A DNA stretch of 64,000 bases, taken from NCBI RefSeq assembly GCF_003589925.1, contig NZ_CP032382.1, positions 6,758,001-6,822,000 on the forward strand, given 5' to 3'. This stretch comes from Chryseolinea soli. Its GTDB lineage: Bacteria; Bacteroidota; Bacteroidia; Cytophagales; Cyclobacteriaceae. This document shows positions 35,149-46,600 of this stretch, piece after piece. Each line of letters begins with the position of its first letter. Positions within the stretch are counted from its first letter, which is position 1. A program made the position numbers and the translations under genes. The notes beneath the pieces were generated by a model. The model worked only from the letters and a program-made list of their open reading frames with translations, was not told where the DNA came from and did not search any database.

Positions 35149-36057
35149 GTGAAGATAGATCAGCAGGACGTAAAGCAGCACGCAAGCCTGGAATTGCTTG
35201 CCCGTCAACTAGTTGAGGGGTTCATTACCGGGCTCCACAAGTCCCCTTACCACGGGTTTTCCGTGGAGTTTGCCGAACACCGGCTCTACAACGAGGGGGA
35301 GAGTACCCGCCATCTGGACTGGAAAGTTTATGCCCGGACGGATAAACTTTTTACGAAAAGATATGAGGAGGAGACCAATTTACGGTGTCTGATCGCCATC
35401 GACACCTCTTCTTCCATGCTTTATCCGGTGGCCACCAAGGCTAAGATCCGGTTTGCCAAGTACGCCGCGGCGGCCCTGAGCTACCTGCTTCACCGGCAAA
35501 GGGATGCCGTGGGATTGTGCCTGTTTTCCGACACCATCAAGACCCTCACGCCCGTGAAGTCGTCGGCCACCCACCTCACCAAGATGCTGGGCCTGCTCAA
35601 CGACATCGATGAAACCCCCGTAAAGGAACTGCAAAGAAGCAACGTGGCCGGTGTACTACACGAACTGGCGGAAAAGATCCACAAGCGCTCCCTGGTGATG
35701 ATCTTCAGCGACATGTTCGACAGTGCCGAAGACACCGACGACCTCTTCAAGGCCCTCCAGCACCTGAAGCACAACAAGCACGAAGTGATCGTTTTTCACG
35801 TGATGGACAACCAGACGGAGCTGCACTTCAATTTCGAAGATCGTCCCATGGAATTTATCGACCTGGAAAGCGGCGATAAGCTGAAGCTAAACCCAGGCGA
35901 GGTAAAACTGAACTATAAAACGGAGGCAACACGTTTTTACAACGCTCTGAAAATGCGGTGCAATCAATACAAGATCGACTTCATCGAAGCCGACGTGCAG
36001 AGCGATTACAATACCATTTTGCAGACCTACCTGATCAAGCGGGAAAAAATGCGTTAA
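35149..36057 (+). CDS. DUF58 domain-containing protein
   Basis: The 302-aa protein starts at GTG and contains the DUF58 signature LARQLVEGFITGLHKSPYHG, then VEFAEHRLYNEGES and HLDWKVYARTDKLFTKRYEEE. The second half is a VWA-like domain with DTSSSM (MIDAS, about residues 84-89). DUF58 proteins usually accompany MoxR ATPases and BatA-type VWA proteins; none is adjacent here. The alignment of the family start supports the GTG codon. A strong terminator follows the stop. Confidence 0.92.
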   Translation: MKIDQQDVKQHASLELLARQLVEGFITGLHKSPYHGFSVEFAEHRLYNEGESTRHLDWKVYARTDKLFTKRYEEETNLRCLIAIDTSSSMLYPVATKAKIRFAKYAAAALSYLLHRQRDAVGLCLFSDTIKTLTPVKSSATHLTKMLGLLNDIDETPVKELQRSNVAGVLHELAEKIHKRSLVMIFSDMFDSAEDTDDLFKALQHLKHNKHEVIVFHVMDNQTELHFNFEDRPMEFIDLESGDKLKLNPGEVKLNYKTEATRFYNALKMRCNQYKIDFIEADVQSDYNTILQTYLIKREKMR

Positions 36058-36073
36058 ACATTCGACAAAATAA

Positions 36074-36115
36074 AAGGCGCAAGATCGAAGCTGTCACGCT
36101 CAGTTCTTGCGCCTT
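36074..36115 (+). terminator. Bidirectional-looking terminator between DUF58 and ferredoxin genes
   Basis: A perfect 11-bp inverted repeat AAGGCGCAAGA/TCTTGCGCCTT (36074-36084 with 36105-36115) is followed by CTTCTTCTAT on the plus strand. It is preceded by AAAATAAA, which gives a T-rich run for the minus strand. Confidence 0.75.
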
Positions 36116-36172
36116 CTTCTATAGCCTTGCCGACTCGACAAGCGCCTTCGAAGATCTTTAAGATCTCACAAA

Positions 36173-36532
36173 TTATTCTTGTTCCACTTCCTGGTGCAGC
36201 CAGGCCTTTTTGGCGAGAAGCTCTTCTTTCACTTCCACCATATCGGGATCGGGCACGCAGCAGTCTACCGGGCAAACAGCCGCACATTGAGGTTCTTCGT
36301 GAAAGCCCGAACATTCGGTACACTTTCCGGATACGATATAATAAAATTCATCGGAAACCGGGGCTTGTGCAGTTTTTGCATCGATCGCCGTACCGTCTTC
36401 CAATTCTACTGTTTCTAACTTTGTGCCCCCGGCCCAGTTCCATTCCCGGCCGCCTTCATAGATAGCTGTGTTGGGGCATTCCGGCTCACATGCACCGCAG
36501 TTGATGCATTCGTCCGTAATCATTATTGCCAT
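36173..36532 (-). CDS. 2[4Fe-4S] ferredoxin (YfhL/Allochromatium type)
   Basis: The 119-aa electron carrier has two cluster motifs. The first is [12 protein letters not shown] (C-x2-C-x2-C-x3-CP, about residues 9-20). The second is the extended [18 protein letters not shown] (C-x2-C-x8-C-x3-CP, about 71-88), which is typical of low-potential Allochromatium/YfhL-type ferredoxins. An insert of about 40 residues ([11 protein letters not shown] to SDEFYYIV) separates them and is usual in Bacteroidota. It is divergent from the acyl-CoA reductase gene. Confidence 0.95.
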   Translation of the reverse strand: MAIMITDECINCGACEPECPNTAIYEGGREWNWAGGTKLETVELEDGTAIDAKTAQAPVSDEFYYIVSGKCTECSGFHEEPQCAAVCPVDCCVPDPDMVEVKEELLAKKAWLHQEVEQE

Positions 36533-36562
36533 GCTTTTTCTATTTTTGACCCGTTTATCTTA

Positions 36563-36570
36563 CAAAAGTA
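36563..36570 (-). promoter_or_regulatory. Possible -7 box for the ferredoxin gene
   Basis: On the minus strand the sequence reads TACTTTTG (TAnnTTTG), 31 bp before the ferredoxin ATG. The -33 element is not evident. Confidence 0.35.
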
Positions 36571-36619
36571 CACCAAACATTTCTTAAAACGGACACGTCG
36601 CCGCAAAAGTTTACTACAT

Positions 36620-37627
36620 ATGAAAGTTGAGGAAAGATTAAACGCATTTGGTGAATTGGGCCGAATGCTGCGGGAAATGGGTGACGATGCGCTTCAATCG
36701 TTAGCGTGGAAAACCCGTAATGAGAATTCGTGGTTTACCGAGGATTCGGTACGAATGGCCGTTAGTGGAATAGCCAAATTTCTCTCTGTGGAAAGCCTCC
36801 GCCGGTGGACTTCCGCGTACGATCTGGAGTCCATTGCTCCCAAGAAGATCGCCGTGGTGATGGCGGGCAACATCCCGTTGGTGGGCTTTCACGATTTCTT
36901 ATGTGTGCTCATCGCCGGCCACTCCATCCTCATCAAGCGCAGTTCGAAAGACAGTGCCCTGATCCAATTTGTCGTGGACAAACTTGTCGGGATCGAGCCG
37001 CGGTTTGCTGCACAGATCACGTTCTCCGAACAGTTGAAAGGCTTCGATGCCATCATCGCCACGGGCAGCGACAATGCTTCGCGCTATTTTGAATATTACT
37101 TTAGCAAATACCCACACATCATCCGTAAGAACCGGACCTCGGTGGCGGTGCTGGACGGCACCGAGTCGGACGACGATGTCAATCGGCTGGGCATCGACGT
37201 GTTCAGTTATTTTGGTTTGGGATGCCGCAACGTCTCGAAACTTTTCGTGCCCACCGGCTACCCGCTCGCCAACGTGCTCCGGCCCTGGGAATCTTTCCGC
37301 GAGATCGTCAACCATCACAAGTACGCCAACAACTACGACTACCAGAAGTCCGTACTGCTGGTTTCGCAGACGGCGTTCCTAGACAACGGTTCGGTTATCC
37401 TGCAGGAAAATCAAAAGCTGGTCTCCCCCATCTCGGTTGTTTATTATGAATACTACGAAAGCGTTGCTGCGCTTCGGCTGTTGCTGGAGCAATCGAAAGA
37501 CAAGATCCAGTGCGTGGTGGGCGATTCGAAAGAGGCTAAAATGAAATTTGGTCAGTCACAGTTTCCGGAAGTCGGAGACTATGCTGACCAAATTGATACG
37601 TTACAGTTTTTGATCGCGCTTCCTTAA
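36620..37627 (+). CDS. Acyl-CoA reductase, LuxC-like
   Basis: The 335-aa protein belongs to the LuxC/acyl-CoA reductase group of the aldehyde dehydrogenase superfamily, which reduces fatty acyl-CoA (or acyl groups) to aldehydes with NAD(P)H. Landmarks are VVMAGNIPLVGFHDF (nucleotide-binding region, about 78-92), GSDNASRYFEYYF, RTSVAVLDGTE and the catalytic-Cys block FSYFGLGCRNVSKLF with Cys near residue 202. It is shorter than Vibrio LuxC (about 480) but of the usual Bacteroidota size. There is no luciferase context. Its stop shares the TTAA palindrome with the stop of the giant gene on the other strand. Confidence 0.88.
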   Translation: MKVEERLNAFGELGRMLREMGDDALQSLAWKTRNENSWFTEDSVRMAVSGIAKFLSVESLRRWTSAYDLESIAPKKIAVVMAGNIPLVGFHDFLCVLIAGHSILIKRSSKDSALIQFVVDKLVGIEPRFAAQITFSEQLKGFDAIIATGSDNASRYFEYYFSKYPHIIRKNRTSVAVLDGTESDDDVNRLGIDVFSYFGLGCRNVSKLFVPTGYPLANVLRPWESFREIVNHHKYANNYDYQKSVLLVSQTAFLDNGSVILQENQKLVSPISVVYYEYYESVAALRLLLEQSKDKIQCVVGDSKEAKMKFGQSQFPEVGDYADQIDTLQFLIALP

Positions 37628-40600
37628 GGCTTCGTGCCTCTCAACACTTCCACCCATCCGGTGTAGGTTGCGCCGCCATCCAATTGCAGGCGGTAGAAGT
37701 AGATACCGTCGGAGGCTTCTTTTGCATCCCAGAAATTTCCTTCGTGATAATCGGTTGACTTGAACACCTCGTTACCCCAGCGGTTGCTGATGATGAGCGT
37801 GTGTTTGCCACCCGCCGGCAAGTTCAACACTTCAAACTGATCGTTGACGGCGTCGTCGTTCGGCGTGAAGATGTTGGGGACGTAGACGCTGGGATCGAGG
37901 TCGATCTGGATCTGTACAATCTTGGGATTACACTGTGAATCATCCTCTACCGTGATCGTGTAGATGCCCGGCGACAGGTAGTCGAAGGACTCCGAGAACT
38001 TCTTCTGCGGGTTCAACGTCACGGGCTGCGAGTCGATGACCGTGGCCCCGTTCTCGTCGGTTATCGTGACGTTATAGTACAGCTGATTGTCGGCAGAATG
38101 GAAAGGCGTTCCTCCAAAAATGTTATCGATCACGATGCTGCCGGTCCGCTTCGGATTCGGGAACGAAGGCTTCGATGTTACCGTGAGATCCAGTCGTTGA
38201 TTGATGACCTGCAGCTTGTCGGCCGAAGTGATCGTGCAACTGGTTTGCTCCTGAACGATGACGAAGCGGTATGTATTTCCATATCCTGTCAGGAACGAGT
38301 GCTCCGTCGGAGTATAGTGGAACGTCGCGGTCGTGGCGTTCGCGGTTACGGCGAGTTCATCGATCTGGAAGAACGGATCCGCATTGTCGTAAACCTGGAT
38401 CACCATGGGTTTACCCGGCTCGCCGCTGATGTTGGCGATGGTGATGTCCGGCGTGGAGCAGCTCGGTATGATCTCAAAATCGCCAATCTGATACGGGCCA
38501 TCCACCACGACGGGATTGTCGGTGCGAGTAGGACAAGGACTTGTGTTGGACTTCACATAGAAGTAGTAGCCGCCTCGCGCCAGTTGATCAAATTTCACGT
38601 TGGGCAACACCAGGGTGTTGTAGTCCACGAACTGATCGTCGGCCGGTACGTTGAGCGGGTCTGCACTGATAGCCACTTTGTAGATGCCATCCGGTGCTGA
38701 GATCTTAAATAAGATCGATCCGCTCTTGCCACCGTTTGAACAATCGGCGTTGGTCACGGCAAGGGCCGGTATGGTCAGACTCAATCCGGGAGCTTTGATC
38801 TGGATCGCGCTCGGATAGGTGGTCACACAGTCGCCGTTGTCTTTGATGTCGACATAGTAGTCGCCTTTGCCAAGATCCGAATAGGATTTTGCAGCCGATA
38901 CCACGTCTTCGTAGTCAAACAAAACTTCGGTATCTCCTAAAGCGCTGGTCAATCTTCTCAACCGGATCTTCAAAGCACCGGATGTTGTATTTCCACCGCT
39001 GATGTTCAATACGTCTATCACACCGTCGCTACCGTTACACGTCGTTACATCGGTCGTGTTGACGGTCATGTTCACCTTGGGGAAGAGATTTTTGATCCTC
39101 ACCATGGCCGTATCTGGACAAGTGAAGTTTTGGTTGTCGTCTACTTTCAGAATGATGAAATCGGTGTCGTCTGCCGGAAGTCCCTCGGGCAGCGGGGCGC
39201 CTGGCGTGAAGGTTTGTGCACTGGACTCTTGTCCCTGGTACACATACTTATACCAATACTGACCGGTCAGTGATCCGTCGACGGTAAGTCTTACATTTCC
39301 GTCTGTTCCGCCAAAACAGCTGACGTTGCTGAGCACTTCTTTGTCGAGGATATGCACTTGTGTTTTCAGATCCAGGAAGAAATCAACCGGACCGCACGAC
39401 TTGCCATTGCCCTCGTCGATAACCGTGTAGGTATACAAACCTGACTTGAGGTCGCTGAAGAGGACTGTTCCATTGGTGAACTTGGTTTGCGTGGTCGGTG
39501 GCGTCACACCTTTGTAAGTCCATATCACCCGGAAAGTGGTTGCCGTAGCGTTTGCGCGCTGAATGTTGAATGACACCTCGCCGGCATCGCGATCGCTACA
39601 CGTCGGTTGTGTGGTGATGGTCGGGATGATCGCGCTGAAGTTAGCACAATCGGAGCCTGTTCCACCGCAGGTAACGTCGTTGGCAGCTTTCACCTGGATG
39701 GAGATCGCTCCTGAAACCGGTCCACATCCCGTTGAGGTATATTGTACCGTGACGGTAACCGTTGTCCCGGCCGAGCCGGAGGGGTCGAAAGTGCTTCCCG
39801 TGACACCCGTTCCGGTGAAGGTGAAGGTTCCTCCTGCCGGTGTTCCATTCACCAGTGACAGCAGATCCACTGTTCCGCCACCTGGACATACCACAAGGTT
39901 GTTTGTTGTGAGCGTCGCATTCGGCGATACATTGATGGTGAATTGTTTTTGCACCGCTACGCAAGAACCAGCGAGCGAATAGTTGACTGTGATCACTTGG
40001 TTACCGGTGAGACCGGTAGGATCAAAGTTATCACCTGTAATGCCGGTGGAACCTGCGAAGACGAAGTCACCACCTGCGGGCAATGCGCTCACCAACGTGT
40101 TCAGATCGATCACACCGGCGCCTTGACAAATCGCCAGCGCTGCGGCGGGCACGGTAATGTTCGAGGTATTGGTCACGTTCAACGTCAATGTGCCTTGCGG
40201 GGCCGAGCAGGCTCCAATCGCATAGTTTACAGTGATCGCGACGGGGCCACTCAATCCGGTGGGATCAAACATATTTCCCGTGATGCCGGGCTGGCCTGAG
40301 AAAGTGAAGGTGCCTCCTGTCGGTGTAGGGGTAACAAATGTTGTCAAATCTACCGAACCGTTTGCTTCACAGATCGAGGTATTGTTATAGACCAATGTGG
40401 CGCCGTTCACAACGTTTACTGCTACTGTTGCAGGTGTTCCCTCACCGCAAGCATATACGGATGTCACATAATACGAAGTTGTTCCTACCACGGTCACATT
40501 GAGTTCGCCCGGGTTTGTACCCAGTGTCGGGGTGAAGTTGGCTCCCGCTCCTACCGGGTTGGTAAGGGCTGCGTCGCTGTACCACTTAAAGCCCGTTACC

Positions 40601-43600
40601 GAGGGATCTGTGGACGACGCCGTCAACGTGGGCGCTGTGGGGCTGTTCAGACAAATCGATACAGGGCTTGTCACCGTCGGTGGCACTGCCAGCGTGTAGT
40701 CGAATGACACACGTGCTATCACAGCGTGTTCGAAATATTCAATCACGAAATCGTGCGAACCCGCTGTAAGGCAGACCGTTCCTGTATAGGTGAGATACGA
40801 ATGGGTGTTGAATGCTCCCGCTACCGGTACATTATCGATCAACAATCTAACGCCGTCGTCGCCTCCGACCGTGAATGTGTAGGTGCCCGCGACGAAGCTC
40901 TTCCGCATTTTGAATCGGATACTGAAATCGTCGTCGTAATCAGCCGGATCGCCGCAGAGGTTAGGTCCCTTCAGAAGGTGATCGGACGACAGGTCCATAT
41001 CGAACGCATCCGTTGTCGCGTCGTATGCAGACGTTTTTGGCGGATGAATATAACTGAGGGTTACTATATCCGCAGCATCAATGAAGCCCCTGTATTTAGC
41101 CGAAGCAAAGTCAACATTGGATAAAGGGGGCACTGGATTGGCTGAATCGTCGTATACATACCCAATCCAGGTGTCGTTGCCAAAGGTAACTTGGTCACCA
41201 GGGATGGGATTGATCGTAATGGTGACATTGTCAGATACAGCTGGGCAAGGTCCTGCTGGATTGTTGGTGGTCAGTGTAAGCGTTACGGTGCCGTTAATGC
41301 GGTCGGTGGGGCCAGGTGTGTATGTGGCATTCAGGAGCGTGGCATTGTTGAATGTTCCGTCGCCTGAACTTGACCAGGTAGCCGACGTTGCCGCACCATT
41401 TATGACACCATTCAAAGCGACTGACGCTGCGCCGCATATGGTTTGCGGAGCACCTGCATCTACCGTAGCCACGGGGTTAATCGTAATGGTGACATTGTCG
41501 GTGACGCCGGAACACGATCCAGTGGCCGTCGCCGTCAGCACCACGGAACCAGCAGCGATATCGCCGGTGCCAGGCGTGTAGGTTGAGCTCGGGTCAGTGT
41601 TGTCACTAAAAGTACCGTCGCCGGCAGTGGTCCATAGCAAACCAGTAGCCGATCCGGTGAAACTTCCGGACAGCGTTATCGCAGTTGCGGCACAAGTCGT
41701 TTGAGGAGCGCCGGCATCCACCGTGGCCGCGGGATTGATGGTAATGATCACATTGTCAGCAGCCGCTGCACAAGGTCCAGCGGTTGTGATGGTGAGCGAT
41801 ACGGTGCCCGCCGCAATGTCGTTAGTACCCGGGGTATAGATCGCGTTGGTGAGGTTTGCATTGTTAAACGTTCCGTCGCCAGCGGTTGTCCACGTGATGC
41901 CCGTGCTACCCGAGAATGTACCTGCCAGGGTGGCGCTATTGCCGGCGCAAATGGTTTGAACCGGACCGGCATCTACTGTGGCGCCAGAACTGATGGTTAC
42001 TGTTATGGCTTGAGCCGTGCTTGAACAAGTGGTGCCCGAATTCGTGACCGTAAGCGTTGCATTGTAAACGCCCGCGGCGGCAGCGGCCGGCACTGCGATG
42101 GAGATGGGGCTAGACGGCAAAGTGCCATTCACATCCGCGAAGCCCGCAGCCTCGGCGGCAGCATTGAAATCAATGGTGTATTCATCGGCACCACCTGAGA
42201 CGGCGCTATAAGGCAAGTCTGCCGTTGTGCTTCCCAGGCATACCAAAGGATTAGTGCCAAGCGTGATCGTGGGATTTGCCAAGATCGTGACCGTGATCGC
42301 ACTGCTGGTGCTGATACATCCCGATGTGCTGTTTCTTACCGTGAGGGTGGCATTGTATACACCCGCAGTTGCACCACCCGGAACGGCGATGGCAATTGGA
42401 GTAGCCGTCAAAGTAACATTCGCCACGTCTGCAAAACCAGCGGCTTCAGCAGCGGCGTTGAAGTCGATACTGTATTGATCCGGCGCACCCGTGGTGGCGG
42501 AGTAGCTCAGCGGCGCGCTGGTGCTGCCCGCGCATACCGAGGGGTTGGTACCCAACGTGATCGTAGGGTTCGGTGTAATGGTTACGGTGATCGGTTGAGT
42601 ACCGCTCGCGCAACCGGCGACCGTGTTCGACACGGTTAACGTGGCATTGTACGTGCCTACACCTGCAGCCCCCGGAACGGTGATGACGATCGGAGTAGTG
42701 GGTAACGTGTTTACAATATCAACAAAGCCCGCAGCTTCGGCCGCAGCATCGAAGTCGATGCTATATTGATCGGGCGTGCCTGTGGTCGCGGTATATCCCA
42801 AGTCGGCGGTCGTACTTCCCAAGCATACCGAAGGGTTGGCGCTCAGCGTAATCGTAGGACTCGAAATAATGGTTACTGTAATCGGTTGAGCTGTGCTCGC
42901 ACAACCCGCGACGGTGTTCGACACAGTTAACGTGGCATTGTGCGTGCCCACACCAGCAGTTCCAGGAATAGTGATCCCAATCGGGGTAGCGGGCAGCGCT
43001 GTACCTACCACATCCGAGAATCCGGCAGCTTCAGCCGCGGCATCGAAGTCGATGCTATATTGATCCGGCGTGCCTGTGGTGGCCGTATATGCTAAGTTGG
43101 CTGTTGTGCTTCCCAAGCATACCGAAGGGTTGGTGCCCAGCGTGATGGTGGGATTGGTCAAGATCGTGACCGTTATTGCGCTGCTGGGACTCGCACATCC
43201 CGACGTGCTGTTTCTTACCGTGATGGTGGCATTATATACACCTGCAGCGGCGGCGCCCGGAACAACGATGGTAATCGGCGTAGCCCCCAATGTGGCATTC
43301 ACAACATCCAGGAAGCCCGCAGTATTGGCTGCGGCGTCGAAGTCGATACTATATTGATCCGGTGTGCCCGTAGTGGCCGAGTAGGGTAACGGCGCGCTGG
43401 TGCCGCCCACGCAAACGGAAGGGCTGGCACCCAATGTAATCGTGGGATTCGGAGTGATGGTTACGGTGATCGGCTGGCTGGTGCTCGCACAACCCGAGAC
43501 CGTGTTTGACACGGTTAACGTGGCATTGTAGGTGCCTGCACCTGCAGCTCCTGGAATGATGATCCCAATCGGGGTTCCGGGTAGCGGCTGATTCACTACA

Positions 43601-46600
43601 TCAAGGAAACCTGCAGCGTTGGCCGCAGCATCGAAGTCAATAGAATATCGGTTCGGGCTACCGGTTGTGGCGGTATATCCCAAGCCAGCAATAGTAGTTC
43701 CCAAGCATACCGACGGATTGGGGCCCAACGTAATCGTAGGACCGGAAATAATGGTTACGGTAATCGGTTGAGTTGTACTGATGCAACCCGTCACTGTGTT
43801 CAACACGGTTAATGTGGCATTGTAGGTGCCCACACCTGCAGCTCCGGGAACGGTGATCCCAATCGGAGTAGCGGGTAGCGATGTATTCGGCACATCGACA
43901 AAGCCGGCGGCTTCGGCGGCGGCATTGAAATCAATGCTGTACTCATTGGCTCCGCCCGTGACTGCAGAATAAGGTAGATCGGCCGTTGTGCTGCCCGTAC
44001 AAACCGTAGGGTTGGTGCCCAACGTGATGGTAGGCTTGGCCAAGATCGTGACCGTGATCGCGCTGCCGGGACTCGCACATCCCGATGTGCTGTTTCTTAC
44101 GGTGATGGTGGCATTGTATACACCTGCTGCCGCAGCGGCTGGAACCGCGATGGTGATCGGCGTAGCGCCCAATGCGAGGTTCGCGACATCCAGGAAGCCC
44201 GCAGCGTTGGCCGCGGCGTCGAAGTCGATACTGTATTGATCCGGCGTGCCCGTCGTGGCCGAGTAGGGCAACGGTGCGCTGGTACTGCCCGCGCAAACCG
44301 AAGGGTTGGCACCCAAAGTGATCGTCGGGTTCGGGGTAATGGTTACGGTGATCGGTTGGCTGGTGCTCGCGCAACCCGAAACTGTGTTCGTCACTGTCAA
44401 CGTGGCGTTGTACGTGCCGATACCTGCAGCTCCCGGAACGGTGATCCCAATCGGGGTAGCCGGTAGGGGTTGATTTGCTATATCAAGAAATCCTGCAGCG
44501 TTGGCCGCGGCGTCGAAGTCGATGGAGTATTGGTTCGGACTACCGGTTGTTGCGGTGTATCCCAAGCCAGCAATAGTAGTTCCCAAACATACCGAAGGAT
44601 TGGCGCCTAGCGTGATGGTGGGTTTGGCTATGAGCGTAACAGTGATCGCACTGCTGGTGCTGACACAACCCGTCACATTATTGCGAACCGTAAGGGTGGC
44701 ATTGTATACACCCGCTGCGGCAGCGGCAGGAACAGCGATGCTGATCGGGGTGGCCGGCAATGCAATGTTCACAACATCCAGGAAGCCCGCAGCGTTTGCC
44801 GCGGCATTGAAATCAATACTGTACTCATTGGCACCGCCTGCTACTGCGCTATAAGGCAAATCTGCAGAGGTACTGCCCACACATACCGAAGGGTTTGCGC
44901 CCAGCGTGATAGCCGGCGTGGCCAAGATCGTGACCGTTATGGCAGTGCCGGGACTCGCACATCCCGATGTGCTGTTTCTAACGGTGAGGGTGGCATTGTA
45001 TACACCGGCAGCGGCAGCGCCCGGAACCACGATGGTGATCGGCGTGGCGCCCAAGGTGGCATTCACAACATCCAGGAAGCCCGCAGCATTGGCCGCGGCG
45101 TTGAAGTCGATACTATATTGATTCGGTGTACCCGTGGTGGCTGAGTAGGGCAACGGCGCACTGGTACTGCCCGCGCAAACCGAAGGGTTGGCACCCAACG
45201 TGATCGTAGGGTTCGGGGCGATGGTTACAGTGATCGGTTGGCTTGTGCTTACACAGCCTGTGATTGTGTTCGTCACCGTCAACGTGGCATTGTACGTGCC
45301 CACACCTGCTGCTCCCGGGACGGTGATCCCGATCGGGGTAGCCGGTAGCGGTTGATTCGCCACATCAAGAAAGCCTGCAGTGTTGGCCGCGGCGTCGAAG
45401 TCGATAGAGTATTGGTTCGGACTACCGGTTGTGGCGGTATATCCCAAGCCAGCAATAGTAGTTCCCAAACATACCGAAGGATTGGCGCCTAGCGTGATGG
45501 TGGGTTTGGCTATAAGCGTAACGGTGATCGCACTGCTGGTGCTCGTACAACCCGTCACACTGTTGCGGACCGTAAGGGTGGCATTGTATACACCTGCTGC
45601 GGCAGCGGCCGGAACAGCGATGCTGATCGGGGTGGCGGGTAATGCGATGTTCACTACATCCAGGAAGCCTGCAGCGTTGGCCGCGGCATTAAAATCAATG
45701 CTGTACTCATTGGCACCGCCAGCTACTGCGCTATAGGGCAGATCTGCCGAGGTGCTGCCCACACATACCGAAGGGTTAGCCCCTAGCGTGATGGTAGGCT
45801 TGGTCAAGATCGTGACCGTAATCGCGCTACTGGGACTCACACATCCCGATGTGCTGTTTCTTACCGTGATGGTGGCATTATATACACCTGCAGCAGCAGC
45901 GGCCGGAACGGCAATACTGATCGGTGTGGCCGGCAATGCAACGTTCACAAGATCCAGGAAGCCTGCAGCATTGGCCGCGGCGTCGAAGTCGATGCTATAT
46001 TGATTCGGCGTACCCGTGGTGGCCGAGTAGGGCAACGGCGCGCTGGTGCTGCCCGCACAAACCGAAGGGTTCGCACCCAACGTAATCGTAGGGTTCGGCG
46101 CAATGGTTATGGTGATTGGCAGAGCCGTGCTTACGCAGCCTGTCACCGTGTTCAGCACAGTTAACGTGGCGTTGTATGTGCCCACACCTGCAGCACCTGG
46201 CACGGTGATCCCAATTGGGGTAGCGGGTAGTGCTACATTCACCACATCAAGAAAGCCTGCAGCTTCGGCAGCAGCATTGAAGTCTATACTATATTGTGTT
46301 GGAGTGCCCGTTGTGGCGGTATATCCCAAGCCAGCAATAGTAGTTCCCAAACATACCGAAGGATTGGCGCCTAGCGTGATGGTGGGTTTGGCTATGAGCG
46401 TAACGGTGATCGCACTGCTGGTGCTGGTACAACCTGTCACACTGTTGCGGACCGTAAGGGTGGCATTGTATACACCGGCAGCGGCAGCACCTGGAACGGC
46501 GATGGTGATCGGCGTGGCCGGCAAGGCAATGTTCACCACATCCAGGAAGCCCGCAGCATTGGCCACAGCATTGAAATCAATGCTGTACTGGTTGGCACCA

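Noticed and set aside
36150..36166. Small palindrome around AAGATCTTTAAGATCT
   Set aside because: Short, single copy in the window, and next to a better terminator; no evidence for a function.
36620..37627. LuxC-like reductase as part of a bioluminescence operon
   Set aside because: No luxA, luxB, luxD or luxE genes nearby; this reductase is common in non-luminous Bacteroidota.
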